A stretch of DNA of 9,730 bases from the NCBI GenBank assembly GCA_900549865.1, contig URPU01000084.1:1-9730 (forward strand), written 5' to 3'. Made by a program: the position numbers and the translations under genes. The notes under the pieces are model-generated. The model worked only from the letters and a program-made list of their open reading frames with translations. It was not told where the DNA came from and made no database searches. The DNA is from an uncultured Eubacteriales bacterium (GTDB lineage Bacteria; Bacillota; Clostridia; Oscillospirales; Oscillospiraceae). Positions 1 to 6,210 of the stretch are shown here, in pieces. How positions within the stretch are numbered: the stretch's first letter is position 1; every line of letters begins with the position of its first letter.

Positions 1-202
1 CGGCTTTGGAAGACGCCTCTATTGCCGGCTGACCTCATTCGGCCGGAGTCTGCAATTAAATTTGCGCATAACTCTTGACACTACCGAGGGATTGGCTGTA
101 CAACGGCAACATCTGGCTGTGGTTTTGTTCCGTCACAGTCGGGAATAGGCTTTCCCTTCAGCAACAGAATCCCACCGGCAAAAATTCTGGGAATTTTCGC
201 CA

Positions 203-221
203 CCTCCCTTTTCAAGGGAGG
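203..221. repeat. Short perfect hairpin repeat, first copy
   Basis: CCTCCCTT and AAGGGAGG form an 8-bp perfect stem around a 3-base loop. A second small hairpin, AAAATTC-TGG-GAATTTT at 181-197, lies immediately upstream. The purine/pyrimidine layout matches the repeat at 332-350, so both probably belong to the same class of small palindromic element. There is no adjacent T-run and no gene to terminate, so it is not called a terminator. Confidence 0.5.
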
Positions 222-330
222 CAAGGGTACGCCGCGGATTTGTCGTGCGCATCACCGAACTAGGGCAAACGCGCTTCTCCTCTATGCACCGTCAGACCAA
301 CTGTGTGCAGTTCATTCTCCGCTTCATCAT

Positions 331-398
331 GGCCCCCTTGCAAAGGGGGCTGTCGCGGGCATACTTTACGTATGACCGTGACTGGGGGATTGGCCTAC
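331..398. repeat. Two-hairpin palindromic repeat, second copy
   Basis: GCCCCCTT (332-339) pairs perfectly with AAGGGGGC (343-350) around GCA. It is followed by a second stem-loop based on CATAC/GTATG, flanked by CGG and CCG, at about 355-382. The element ends in a G-rich tail leading into GGATTGGCC. Twin hairpins with this tail resemble non-coding REP/MITE-like units I associate with Oscillospirales. The tail motif recurs at about 87-97, which suggests the region once held at least two copies. Confidence 0.5.
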
Positions 399-579
399 GC
401 ACCACCTGCACTATGGCTCATTCTACAATATTTAACATATTCCGTATGATGAAAACGAGTTTCTTAACGCGAAATAAATGCACGAAACTTGGATTTTGAT
501 GGAATCGATTTGGCGAAAGTGAACAATGTGAGTCTGCCAAGATTGTAGCAAGTAACAATTTACTTTCTTAAGAATCAAT

Positions 580-610
580 GTTAACATCTTGTTAACGTAG
601 GACGTAGGAT
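580..610 (+). promoter_or_regulatory. Candidate promoter overlapping a paired GTTAAC operator
   Basis: GTTAAC, itself palindromic, occurs at 580-585 and 591-596. The copies are 11 bases apart, about one helical turn, which suits a dimeric DNA-binding protein. TTAACA (581-586) matches the -35 consensus at five of six positions. TAGGAT (605-610) is a weak -10 at 18-bp spacing. If real, transcription would start near 617 and the operator would cover the -35 box, giving repression of the dehydrogenase/TRAP operon. The regulator gene is not in the window. The repeat is seen; promoter function is inferred. Confidence 0.35.
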
Positions 611-625
611 GCAGCGACACGCTGC
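611..625 (+). promoter_or_regulatory. Small leader hairpin
   Basis: GCAGCG and CGCTGC form a perfect 6-bp stem around ACA. It sits just downstream of the candidate promoter and 13 bases before the larger terminator-like fold. It could be the first element of a structured leader, or part of an operator if it acts as DNA. Its role is unknown. Confidence 0.35.
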
Positions 626-637
626 GGATAATAAAAA

Positions 638-696
638 GGCACTTGAGCTTAAGGGTCTGTTATAACAGGTTCATACGATTGAGTGCCGTGTTTTTT
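638..696 (+). terminator. Terminator-like fold in the leader of the dehydrogenase operon
   Basis: GGCACT (638-643) pairs with AGTGCC (682-687), extended inward by T:G, G:T and A:T pairs. Inside is a second helix centred on the palindrome CTGTTATAACAG (657-668), lengthened by G:U pairs. The fold is followed by GTG and six T residues (691-696), the layout of an intrinsic terminator. No gene lies immediately upstream, and the dehydrogenase starts 76 bases downstream. It could therefore be an attenuator in the operon leader, the end of an unannotated small RNA, or a remnant. No known riboswitch class was recognised. Confidence 0.45.
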
Positions 697-771
697 ACAA
701 GTGAAACATAGTATGTAGTATGTTTGAAAATCAGAGTATGTTTCGATACTGCATACAGAAAGGAAATCAAT

Positions 772-1797
772 ATGCGAGCTGTATATGCCGAGGAACCGTA
801 CAAAATAGGAATACGGGATATTCCGGTTCCGGAAATAGGCGAGGATGAAGTGCTTGTAAAGGTTGCTTATACCGGGATCTGCGGCTCAGACCTTCATGCT
901 TTCCATGGGAAGCACGCCTTCCGCAAGCCACCGGTCATGCTTGGCCATGAGGTGTCCGGAACCATCTGCAAGATGGGCAGCGCCGTCAAGGGCCTCACGC
1001 TTGGCCAGCCCGTCGCCGTCATGCCGCAGATAAACTGCGGAAAATGCCGGGCCTGCCTCAGCGGGAAGGAGCACCTGTGCGAGCACCGCATCATGCCCTC
1101 CACTCCCGGATGGCACGGTCTCGGAACCTTTGCGGACTATGTCGTTGCCCCGGCGAAGGTCATCTGCCCTCTGGGCGATGTTCCGCTCAAGCTGGGCGCG
1201 CTGACGGAGCCGCTTTCCGTCGCAACGCACCTTATGTCGCGCGTGCCCGCCGGGCATGACGAAAATCTTGTCATCGTCGGCGCGGGAACTATAGGTCTGC
1301 TGCTTCTGGCAATTGCAACCGCATACGGCTTTAAGAATATCCTCATCACGGATATCCTTGATGAAAACCTTGAGCTTGCGCGCAAGCTTGGCGCCGCAAA
1401 GACCGTGAACGTCCTCAAGACCGACGGCGTTTCCGCGGTGAAGGAGCATTTCGGTGAACTCGGCTGTGAGACGGTGCTTGTCGCCGCCGGCGGGCCGGAT
1501 ATACTGGAGCAGGCCATGGATATGTGCCGCCCCGGCGGAACTATCATGTTCGTCGCAATGATAACGGAGCCGAGCACCTTTGTGTCCTATCCCATCGTTT
1601 TCAAAGAGCTGAATATACTCGGTTCATTCAACTATACCATGGCGGATTTCGACACCTCGGTCGAGTTCCTTCGCACCAGAGGGGAAGAGATATCCGGCAT
1701 AATCACCCATGTCATGCCGCTTGACGACGCGGCCGCTGCCTTCAAAATTCTCAATGAGAAGAGCGAATTCGCAATAAAGATCCTCATGAAAGCGTGA
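772..1797 (+). CDS. Zinc-dependent medium-chain alcohol/polyol dehydrogenase (sorbitol/threonine dehydrogenase family)
   Basis: A 341-residue cytoplasmic oxidoreductase of normal family length, expected to oxidise a secondary alcohol of a polyol, sugar acid or similar compound with NAD+. Catalytic zinc ligands are visible as Cys37 (GICGSD), His59-Glu60 (GHE) and Glu146 (TEP). Structural zinc ligands are Cys89, Cys92, Cys95 and Cys103. The Rossmann fold shows GAGTIG at 170-175, with Asp194 at the end of the next strand, which favours NAD over NADP. ATG 772 is chosen over an upstream TTG at 724 because AAGGAA lies about 7 bases before it and the family's N-terminus begins there. It is the first gene of the operon, 98 bases before dctP, so the TRAP cargo is plausibly its substrate or a precursor of it. 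Sorbitol, L-idonate/L-gulonate 5- or threonine dehydrogenase activity cannot be told apart. Confidence 0.9.
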   Translation: MRAVYAEEPYKIGIRDIPVPEIGEDEVLVKVAYTGICGSDLHAFHGKHAFRKPPVMLGHEVSGTICKMGSAVKGLTLGQPVAVMPQINCGKCRACLSGKEHLCEHRIMPSTPGWHGLGTFADYVVAPAKVICPLGDVPLKLGALTEPLSVATHLMSRVPAGHDENLVIVGAGTIGLLLLAIATAYGFKNILITDILDENLELARKLGAAKTVNVLKTDGVSAVKEHFGELGCETVLVAAGGPDILEQAMDMCRPGGTIMFVAMITEPSTFVSYPIVFKELNILGSFNYTMADFDTSVEFLRTRGEEISGIITHVMPLDDAAAAFKILNEKSEFAIKILMKA

Positions 1798-1841
1798 TCA
1801 TTGCGATAAAATTCCCTGCGAAGGCGCAAATACTATTATAT

Positions 1842-1864
1842 ACAAGGGCGAATTTGCCTCTTGT
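1842..1864 (+). promoter_or_regulatory. Stem-loop in the dehydrogenase-dctP gap
   Basis: ACAAGGGC (1842-1849) pairs with GCC-T-CTTGT (1856-1864), giving an 8-bp stem with one bulged T and loop GAATTT. It lies in the 98-base gap, about 20 bases before the dctP ribosome binding site. No T-run follows, so it is probably not a terminator. It could be a processing or 5'-stability element for the highly expressed binding-protein message. A weak TATTAT box at 1834-1839 might mark an internal promoter, but no good -35 accompanies it. Confidence 0.35.
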
Positions 1865-1895
1865 AATACAGAACACAAATAAAAGGAGAAAAAAG

Positions 1896-2951
1896 ATGAA
1901 AGCCAGCAAAATTCTGATCTCTGCGATCCTGGTCCTCGCAATGGCACTTTCCCTGTGCGCATGCGGCCAGAGCAGCACCGCCTCCACCCAGCCCGCCGCC
2001 TCCGGTGACGCTGCCCCCGCAGCCGCCGACGACGGCAAGGTCTATGAGTGCGTCGCCGCCCTGCACACCACTGCCGGCGGCATTGAGGATCTGACTGTTC
2101 AGCACTTCGCCGACCTGCTCAATGAGCGCACCGACGGCCACGTGCAGGTCAAGGTCTTCGCCGGCGCCTCCCTCGGCACCGAGCAGGAGAACCTCACCCA
2201 GATAAAGAGCAACGAGGTTCAGTTCGTCCTCTTCGGCGACGTTTTCCTCAGCCAGCTCCTCCAGGACTACAACGCCACCTCCATCCCCTTTGTTTTCAGC
2301 GACATTGACTCCGCTGTTGCTTACTGGGATTCCATCTCCGACATCGTTGACCCCATCGTCAAGGAGCAGGGCAACATGTACATTGTTGGCCGTGAGTACC
2401 GCGCACCCCGCCAGCTCACCGCCAACAAGGCCATCGAGACTCCCGCTGACCTCAAGGACGTCAAGCTGCGTGTTCCCGAGACTACATTCTACCTCAAGGT
2501 TTGGGGCGCTCTCGGCGCAATGACCACTCCTGTCAACTGGTCCGAGATCTTCACCGCTCTCCAGACCCACGTTGTTGACGCGCAGGAGAACCCCATCGAG
2601 ACTTACTACGCCGCAGGTCTGTGCGAGGTCCAGTCCTACACCATGCTCACCAGCCACATCAACACCTTCTACACCTGGACTGTGAACAGCGACTTCTATG
2701 ACAGCCTGCCCGAAGAGTACCAGAAGGCATTCGATGAGTGCGCCGCAGAGGCCCTCAAGGAGTGCAACGACGGTCTCATGGAGCGTCAGGATGCGATAAT
2801 CGAGAAGATGGTCGCAGAGGGCCACACCATTGTCGAGGTCGATACCGAGCTCTGGAAGGAAGCGGCTATGGACAGCATCAAGGAGTGCGCCGATACTCTG
2901 GCTCCCGAGGCAAAGGCGGCAGTTTATGCTCAGCTTGGTCTCGAAGGCTGA
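1896..2951 (+). CDS. dctP: TRAP transporter solute-binding lipoprotein, DctP family
   Basis: A 351-residue extracytoplasmic receptor that captures the substrate and delivers it to the DctQM permease. The N-terminus is a lipoprotein signal: Lys2/Lys5, hydrophobic core 6-20, then a lipobox ending at Cys23 (LCAC). A Ser/Ala/Pro/Thr-rich tether follows to about residue 47, and the DctP fold fills the rest. Arg192 in LRVPE is the conserved arginine that binds the substrate carboxylate in this family. The block NWSEIFTALQ (214-223) and DAQENP (228-233) are typical. This implies a carboxylated ligand, so 'dct' is a family name and not evidence for C4-dicarboxylates. ATG 1896 follows AAAGGAG at ideal spacing; an open frame back to 1794 lacks a signal sequence and is ignored. 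Codon use is strongly biased to C-ending codons, consistent with high expression. Confidence 0.93.
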   Translation: MKASKILISAILVLAMALSLCACGQSSTASTQPAASGDAAPAAADDGKVYECVAALHTTAGGIEDLTVQHFADLLNERTDGHVQVKVFAGASLGTEQENLTQIKSNEVQFVLFGDVFLSQLLQDYNATSIPFVFSDIDSAVAYWDSISDIVDPIVKEQGNMYIVGREYRAPRQLTANKAIETPADLKDVKLRVPETTFYLKVWGALGAMTTPVNWSEIFTALQTHVVDAQENPIETYYAAGLCEVQSYTMLTSHINTFYTWTVNSDFYDSLPEEYQKAFDECAAEALKECNDGLMERQDAIIEKMVAEGHTIVEVDTELWKEAAMDSIKECADTLAPEAKAAVYAQLGLEG

Positions 2952-2980
2952 TTTAGTAATTTCGTAATTTGAATACCATT

Positions 2981-3012
2981 GGGACTCCGCGGCGTAAAAG
3001 CCGCAGAGTCCC
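2981..3012 (+). promoter_or_regulatory. Intercistronic stem-loop between dctP and dctQ
   Basis: GGGACTC-C-GCGGC (2981-2993) pairs with GCCGC-A-GAGTCCC (3000-3012) around loop GTAAAA: 12 base pairs with one C/A mismatch. No T-run follows, so full termination is unlikely. A stable hairpin after a binding-protein gene commonly protects the upstream message from 3' exonucleases or causes partial termination, so that the receptor is made in excess over the permease. Here it lies 29 bases after the dctP stop and 40 before the dctQ start. The structure is seen; the function is inferred from analogous transport operons. Confidence 0.65.
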
Positions 3013-3036
3013 ATCAGAGATTGTTATATTCACGGC

Positions 3037-3044
3037 AAGGGAGG
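3037..3044 (+). promoter_or_regulatory. Ribosome binding site that sets the dctQ TTG start
   Basis: AAGGGAGG (3037-3044) is a near-perfect Shine-Dalgarno sequence with an 8-base spacer to TTG at 3053. The same frame has an ATG at 2969, but that start would put the intercistronic hairpin inside the coding sequence and add 28 residues of basic non-family sequence. Confidence 0.75.
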
Positions 3045-3052
3045 AAAAGTCT

Positions 3053-3550
3053 TTGTGGAATAAAGCAGACAAGATCATCGGCGCAATCGGCTCGTTCGCA
3101 TCCATCGCCTCGGTGTCAATGGTCTCCATACTCGGCATTTTGCAGGTTTTCTTCAGATTTGTGTTCCATATAAATGCACCCTGGACTGAAGAGCTCATGC
3201 GTGCCCTCTATATCTACGTTGTTTTCTTCGGTCTCATTCTCGTTGAGAAGGAGAACAGCGAGATCCGCACCACCATGCTCATAGAAAAGCTTCCCTCGAA
3301 GCTTTATAACGTTTGGGAAATCATAGTGTCTGTGACATCTATTTTCTTTAATATTCTTGTCCTTGTCGGAAGCTTCATTGCCTATGGCACGACGAACAGC
3401 ACGCTCGGCGCGCTTCCGACGGTCTCCATGCGTATATTTTTCATCCCCATGATCATCAGCCTCCCGCTGATGATAGTGTATCAGGTTTACTACATGGTCA
3501 AGTATTTCCACGCGCTGCGCACCGGCGAAAAAAAGGAGGATGAGGCATGA
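3053..3550 (+). CDS. dctQ: TRAP transporter small permease, DctQ family
   Basis: A 165-residue inner-membrane protein, the usual size for DctQ. It forms the small membrane subunit that supports DctM and contacts the binding protein. Four hydrophobic segments are visible at about 9-38, 48-65, 86-110 and 126-150, with a charged Lys/Glu-rich C-terminus. The family signature is seen as PWTEEL (43-48) between helices 1 and 2. The start is TTG at 3053, chosen from the strong ribosome binding site. The 3' end overlaps dctM by four bases (ATGA), which indicates translational coupling. A rare initiator codon together with the upstream hairpin would keep DctQ output below DctP. Confidence 0.88.
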   Translation: MWNKADKIIGAIGSFASIASVSMVSILGILQVFFRFVFHINAPWTEELMRALYIYVVFFGLILVEKENSEIRTTMLIEKLPSKLYNVWEIIVSVTSIFFNILVLVGSFIAYGTTNSTLGALPTVSMRIFFIPMIISLPLMIVYQVYYMVKYFHALRTGEKKEDEA

Positions 3551-4839
3551 TCATTGCTGTTTTTCTTATAGGTCTTGTGCTGCTGTTCCTTCTGGGCTAC
3601 GGCGCGCCGTATGCGATCGGCCTTGTTTCCCTGCTCGTGCTCGTCATAACCCGCGGCTTCGGCAATGTTCCGCTGGACATGGTCGCCACGAAGCTTGCGT
3701 TCTCGGCCAATAACTTCACGCTTCTTGCCATCCCGTTCTTCCTTCTCGCGGGCAAGCTGATGAATACCGGCTCCATAACCACGCGTATCTTCCGCTTCTG
3801 CAACACCCTCATCGGCTGGATTCCCGGCGGTCTGGGCCATGCCAACGTGCTTGCCAGTATAGTTTTCGCCGGCATGAGCGGCTCCGCCGTTGCCGACGCG
3901 GCCGGCCTCGGCACTATTGAGATAAAGGCCATGGAGGAAGAGGGCTTCGACACGGACTTCTCCGCCGCCATCACCGCGGCCTCGTCCACGATAGGCCCCA
4001 TCATCCCTCCCAGCATTCCCCTGATAGTTTTCGGCGTCTCCGCGGGCGGCATCTCCATTGCGAAGCTCCTCATCGGCGGCGTTCTCCCCGGTCTGCTCGT
4101 CGGCATCTGCCTGAGCATCATGGTCTACGTCTTTGCTGTCAAGCGCCACTACCCCTGCCGCAAGTTCCCCAAGGGCAAGGAGCTCTGGCATGACTTCAAG
4201 GATGCCTTCTTCCCCCTGCTCACGCCTATCATACTCATCGGCGGCATCCTCTCCGGTGTGTTCACGCCCACCGAGGGCGCGGCTGTCGCCTCCCTCTACG
4301 CGTTCTTCCTCACTATGTTCATATACCGCGAGATCACATGGAAGGATCTCGCCGGGATAATCCGCGACACCGCGAAGGAGACCGCCAGCATCATGTTCAT
4401 CGTCTGCGCCTCCTCGCTGTATGGCTACCTGCTCACACGCACGCAGCTCCCCACTCTGTTCATGAACATGATTTTTGCCTTCACCGAGAATAAGATCGTC
4501 ATTCTGCTCCTGCTCAACGTGTTCTTCCTCGTCATCGGCATGTTCATGGAGACGAATGCCGCGCTCATAATCCTTGTGCCGATCCTCGCCCCGATGGCGA
4601 ACGCCCTTGGCATCGACCTTCTGCACCTTGGTGTTATGATCGTTCTCAACCTTATGATCGGTCTGCTCACGCCGCCTGTCGGCATGTGCCTGTATGCGAC
4701 CGCGAAGGTGGCGCGTATATCGCTGGATAGGATGATAAAGGCTATCCTGCCGTTCTACGTCCCCCTGATCATCGCGCTGCTGCTCGTCACGTTCGTTCCG
4801 GGCATTGTCACATGGCTGCCCAACCTGCTCATTCACTGA
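3547..4839 (+). CDS. dctM: TRAP transporter large permease, DctM family
   Basis: A 430-residue polytopic membrane protein of normal DctM length. It is the transport channel, driven by an ion gradient rather than ATP. Signatures include SGSAVADAAGLG (111-122), STIGPIIPPSIPLI (147-160), a second-half repeat GMFMETNAALIILVPI (331-346) and LTPPVGM (374-380). Together they show the two inverted structural repeats of the family. Hydrophobic segments run through nearly the whole chain, with a short polar loop at about 199-220. It starts inside the dctQ stop codon and has its own AAGGAGG site at 3533-3539. It is the last gene of the operon, with a terminator beginning about 35 bases after the stop. 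No frameshift or missing motif is visible, so the transporter looks complete. Confidence 0.94.
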   Translation: MIIAVFLIGLVLLFLLGYGAPYAIGLVSLLVLVITRGFGNVPLDMVATKLAFSANNFTLLAIPFFLLAGKLMNTGSITTRIFRFCNTLIGWIPGGLGHANVLASIVFAGMSGSAVADAAGLGTIEIKAMEEEGFDTDFSAAITAASSTIGPIIPPSIPLIVFGVSAGGISIAKLLIGGVLPGLLVGICLSIMVYVFAVKRHYPCRKFPKGKELWHDFKDAFFPLLTPIILIGGILSGVFTPTEGAAVASLYAFFLTMFIYREITWKDLAGIIRDTAKETASIMFIVCASSLYGYLLTRTQLPTLFMNMIFAFTENKIVILLLLNVFFLVIGMFMETNAALIILVPILAPMANALGIDLLHLGVMIVLNLMIGLLTPPVGMCLYATAKVARISLDRMIKAILPFYVPLIIALLLVTFVPGIVTWLPNLLIH

Positions 4840-4874
4840 GTCGTGACCTGACCGGTCGTTAAAACGCCGGTTAA

Positions 4875-4912
4875 AAACCACAGACAGCTGACTCTCCGGC
4901 TGTCTGTGGTTT
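4875..4912 (+). terminator. Rho-independent terminator after dctM
   Basis: AAACCACAGACAGC (4875-4888) pairs perfectly with GCTGTCTGTGGTTT (4899-4912), a 14-bp stem with a 10-base loop. It continues into a T-rich tail (TTTCTTGATTATATT). This closes the dehydrogenase/TRAP operon. The A-run on the left arm would also allow some function on the opposite strand. Confidence 0.85.
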
Positions 4913-4928
4913 CTTGATTATATTGTCG

Positions 4929-5453
4929 GTGGTGATTTATACGGAAAATAATAAGCCCGAAACAGTATCCGTTGCGGCGGAGACCAGCGCCGCGGATATA
5001 TTTGGCTTTCAGATGTATAATACCTTCGCGTCCACCTTGGGCGCGGCGCGGCTTCTGTTCAGCGCCTTTCTCATTCTGCTTGCCGTGCTTATTAAAGACA
5101 GGGTGAGCGTGTGGGTGCTGATAGTCCTCATTGCGGTCGCGCTTCTCAACCCCGTTGCCACGCCGCTCAAGTATCTTGCGCAGGCGCGAATAACGGCGGC
5201 AAACTCGCACAAGTCTATCTATACCTTTGCCCCTGACGCCATCCATATAAACACCGACGGTAAGCGCATGTCGGTGGAGTGGGGCACGCTCCTTCTCGCC
5301 GTGTGGACGCGCCGCGCGCTGTACCTCTATGTCTCGCCCACAAAGGCCTTTCTGCTCCCGCGCCGCCAGATGCAGGGGCACGATGAGGAGATTCTTTCCT
5401 ATCTGAAAACCTTCTGCCCGGAAAAGAACAGAAAAATATCCCGCGGCGCATGA
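4929..5453 (+). CDS. Small membrane protein with YcxB-like C-terminal domain
   Basis: About 174 residues if GTG 4929 is the start. The N-terminal ~35 residues are soluble, with an AADIFGFQMYNT motif resembling the start of YcxB-like proteins. Two adjacent membrane helices follow at about 39-55 and 59-79. The C-terminal soluble part contains IYTFAPDAIHI, SVEWGTLLLAVW, LYLYVSPTKAFLLPRR and a final EEILSYLKTF helix, the usual strand-and-helix order of the YcxB-like (PH-type) domain. Function in this family is unknown. The start is uncertain: GTG 4929, GTG 4932 and TTG 4914 all lack a convincing ribosome binding site, and TTG 4914 lies in the tail of the dctM terminator. No clear promoter of its own is visible. 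It is convergent with the next gene. Confidence 0.65.
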   Translation: MVIYTENNKPETVSVAAETSAADIFGFQMYNTFASTLGAARLLFSAFLILLAVLIKDRVSVWVLIVLIAVALLNPVATPLKYLAQARITAANSHKSIYTFAPDAIHINTDGKRMSVEWGTLLLAVWTRRALYLYVSPTKAFLLPRRQMQGHDEEILSYLKTFCPEKNRKISRGA

Positions 5454-5465
5454 CCACGCGCGGAG

Positions 5466-5510
5466 AATATGTGAAAGTCCGGAGGCACCGCCTCCGGACT
5501 TTCACATATT
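5466..5510. terminator. Perfect 21-bp palindrome, probable bidirectional terminator
   Basis: The left arm (5466-5486) and right arm (5490-5510) are exact reverse complements around loop ACC. The core is GTGAAAGTCCGGAGGC paired with its complement. It starts 12 bases after the stop of the YcxB-like gene and ends 18 bases before the stop of the convergent cytidylate-kinase-like gene, so it suits termination in both directions. The arms end in AT-rich sequence, but there is no long T-run on either side. Confidence 0.75.
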
Positions 5511-5528
5511 CACTATTATATTATTACG

Positions 5529-6161
5529 TTATTCCTTTGCCGCGTCTCTCTCGGAGAAGTAGTGCCGCGCGTACTCTGCCAGCGGGATAACTATGTCCTT
5601 TATCACGACGTTCGTGGTGTTCACGCACAGGTCGTAAGCGCCTATCTCGCCCCAGCGGGTCGAGGCGATAAGATCGTGATTGTCGGCCCTGTTTTTATCT
5701 ATCTGGCGTATCTTGCGCTCAAGCTCGCGGTCGGTCAGATGCTCATCCGCCGGGGCGCGGCTGCGGCAGCGCGCCATCTTCGCGTCCATCTCTGCATAGA
5801 CGAACACGCGGAAGGGCTTGTAGTCCTCAAGTATCGCGTCCGCGCCGCGGCCGACGATGACGAAGTCCTCATCCTTTTCGGCCAGCCCCCGGATTATCTT
5901 GTGCTGGATGCCCAGAAGCTGCGGGGCGGTGCTGTTGAGGAAGCAGTTGAGCGACAGCGTGTGCGAGAAGGTGATGGGGTAGCTGTAGTGCAGGCTGTTC
6001 TCCAGCACGTGCTCCACATATCCGGCGTCCATCTCGGCCTCGTTTGCGATGGCGGTGATGATCTCGCGGTCGTAATATTTCATGCCCAGCTCGTCCGCCA
6101 GACGCTTGCCGACCTCGCGCCCGCCGCTGCCGAATTCACGGCTTACAGTGACAATACGCAT
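5529..6161 (-). CDS. Cytidylate kinase-like P-loop protein
   Basis: A 210-residue cytoplasmic protein of the cytidylate-kinase-like family. These are nucleotide-binding proteins related to CMP kinase, most with no proven substrate. Residues 1-15 contain the family's P-loop variant VSREFGSGGR (6-15). YYDREI (29-34) follows the first helix, VIVGRGAD (101-108) is the second nucleotide-binding strand, and RCRSR (131-135) with IDKNRADNHD (154-163) form the lid and arginine region. Position 13-14 is GG where classical kinases have GK[ST]. Many members of this family share that, but it makes true kinase activity less certain. The start follows AAGGGAGAG with a 7-base spacer. It is downstream of the sortase but behind a terminator, so it is probably transcribed separately. 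Confidence 0.85.
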   Translation of the reverse strand: MRIVTVSREFGSGGREVGKRLADELGMKYYDREIITAIANEAEMDAGYVEHVLENSLHYSYPITFSHTLSLNCFLNSTAPQLLGIQHKIIRGLAEKDEDFVIVGRGADAILEDYKPFRVFVYAEMDAKMARCRSRAPADEHLTDRELERKIRQIDKNRADNHDLIASTRWGEIGAYDLCVNTTNVVIKDIVIPLAEYARHYFSERDAAKE

Positions 6162-6186
6162 ATATTTTCTCTCCCTTTCAAGAAAA

Positions 6187-6192
6187 ATTATA
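6187..6192 (-). promoter_or_regulatory. Candidate -10 box for the cytidylate-kinase-like gene
   Basis: On the minus strand this is a perfect TATAAT, about 26 bases upstream of the ATG, which would give a short leader of roughly 19 bases that still includes the ribosome binding site. No good -35 box is seen at 16-18 bases; that region is occupied by the terminator of the preceding gene. It is supported mainly by position. Confidence 0.4.
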
Positions 6193-6210
6193 TATAAGTG
6201 TAATAACGCA

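Larger units (their letters stand above)
1..430. other. Gene-free stretch of decayed hairpin repeats
   Basis: I see no believable gene here. Short open frames at 75-263 and 245-499 have no ribosome binding site, no recognisable domain and low-complexity composition. The stretch instead holds several short inverted repeats (181-197, 203-221, 332-350, about 355-382) and two copies of a G-rich GGATTGGC motif (about 87-97 and 384-394). These resemble the small palindromic repeats scattered through gaps in Oscillospirales genomes. I read the stretch as debris of such elements. That assignment is recalled from general knowledge and was not searched. Confidence 0.5.

Noticed and set aside
75..620. 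Short open frames at 75-263 (+), 245-499 (+) and 432-620 (-)
   Set aside because: None has a Shine-Dalgarno site or protein-like pattern, and two of them run through hairpin repeats.
724..771. Upstream TTG start for the dehydrogenase
   Set aside because: The extra 16 residues are not part of the family N-terminus, and the ribosome binding site fits ATG 772.
1820..1833. Possible catabolite-repression (cre) site before dctP
   Set aside because: The sequence around GCGAAGGCGCAAA departs from the cre consensus at key positions, so it is not supported.
1794..1895. Upstream ATG start for dctP overlapping the dehydrogenase stop
   Set aside because: It would bury the lipoprotein signal behind 34 polar residues; AAAGGAG before ATG 1896 decides the start.
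1836..3014. 392-codon minus-strand open frame opposite dctP
   Set aside because: It is a by-product of the C-ending codon bias of dctP. The protein is a low-complexity G/L/V/E string with no domain, and dctP on the other strand is unmistakable.
3490..4881. 463-codon minus-strand open frame opposite dctM
   Set aside because: The mirror of a hydrophobic membrane protein gives a D/E/H/R-rich nonsense chain. It has no recognisable fold and crosses the dctM terminator.
5562..6197. 211-codon plus-strand open frame opposite the cytidylate-kinase-like gene
   Set aside because: V/A/R/L-rich shadow frame. The minus-strand gene has clear family motifs, a ribosome binding site and a matching length.
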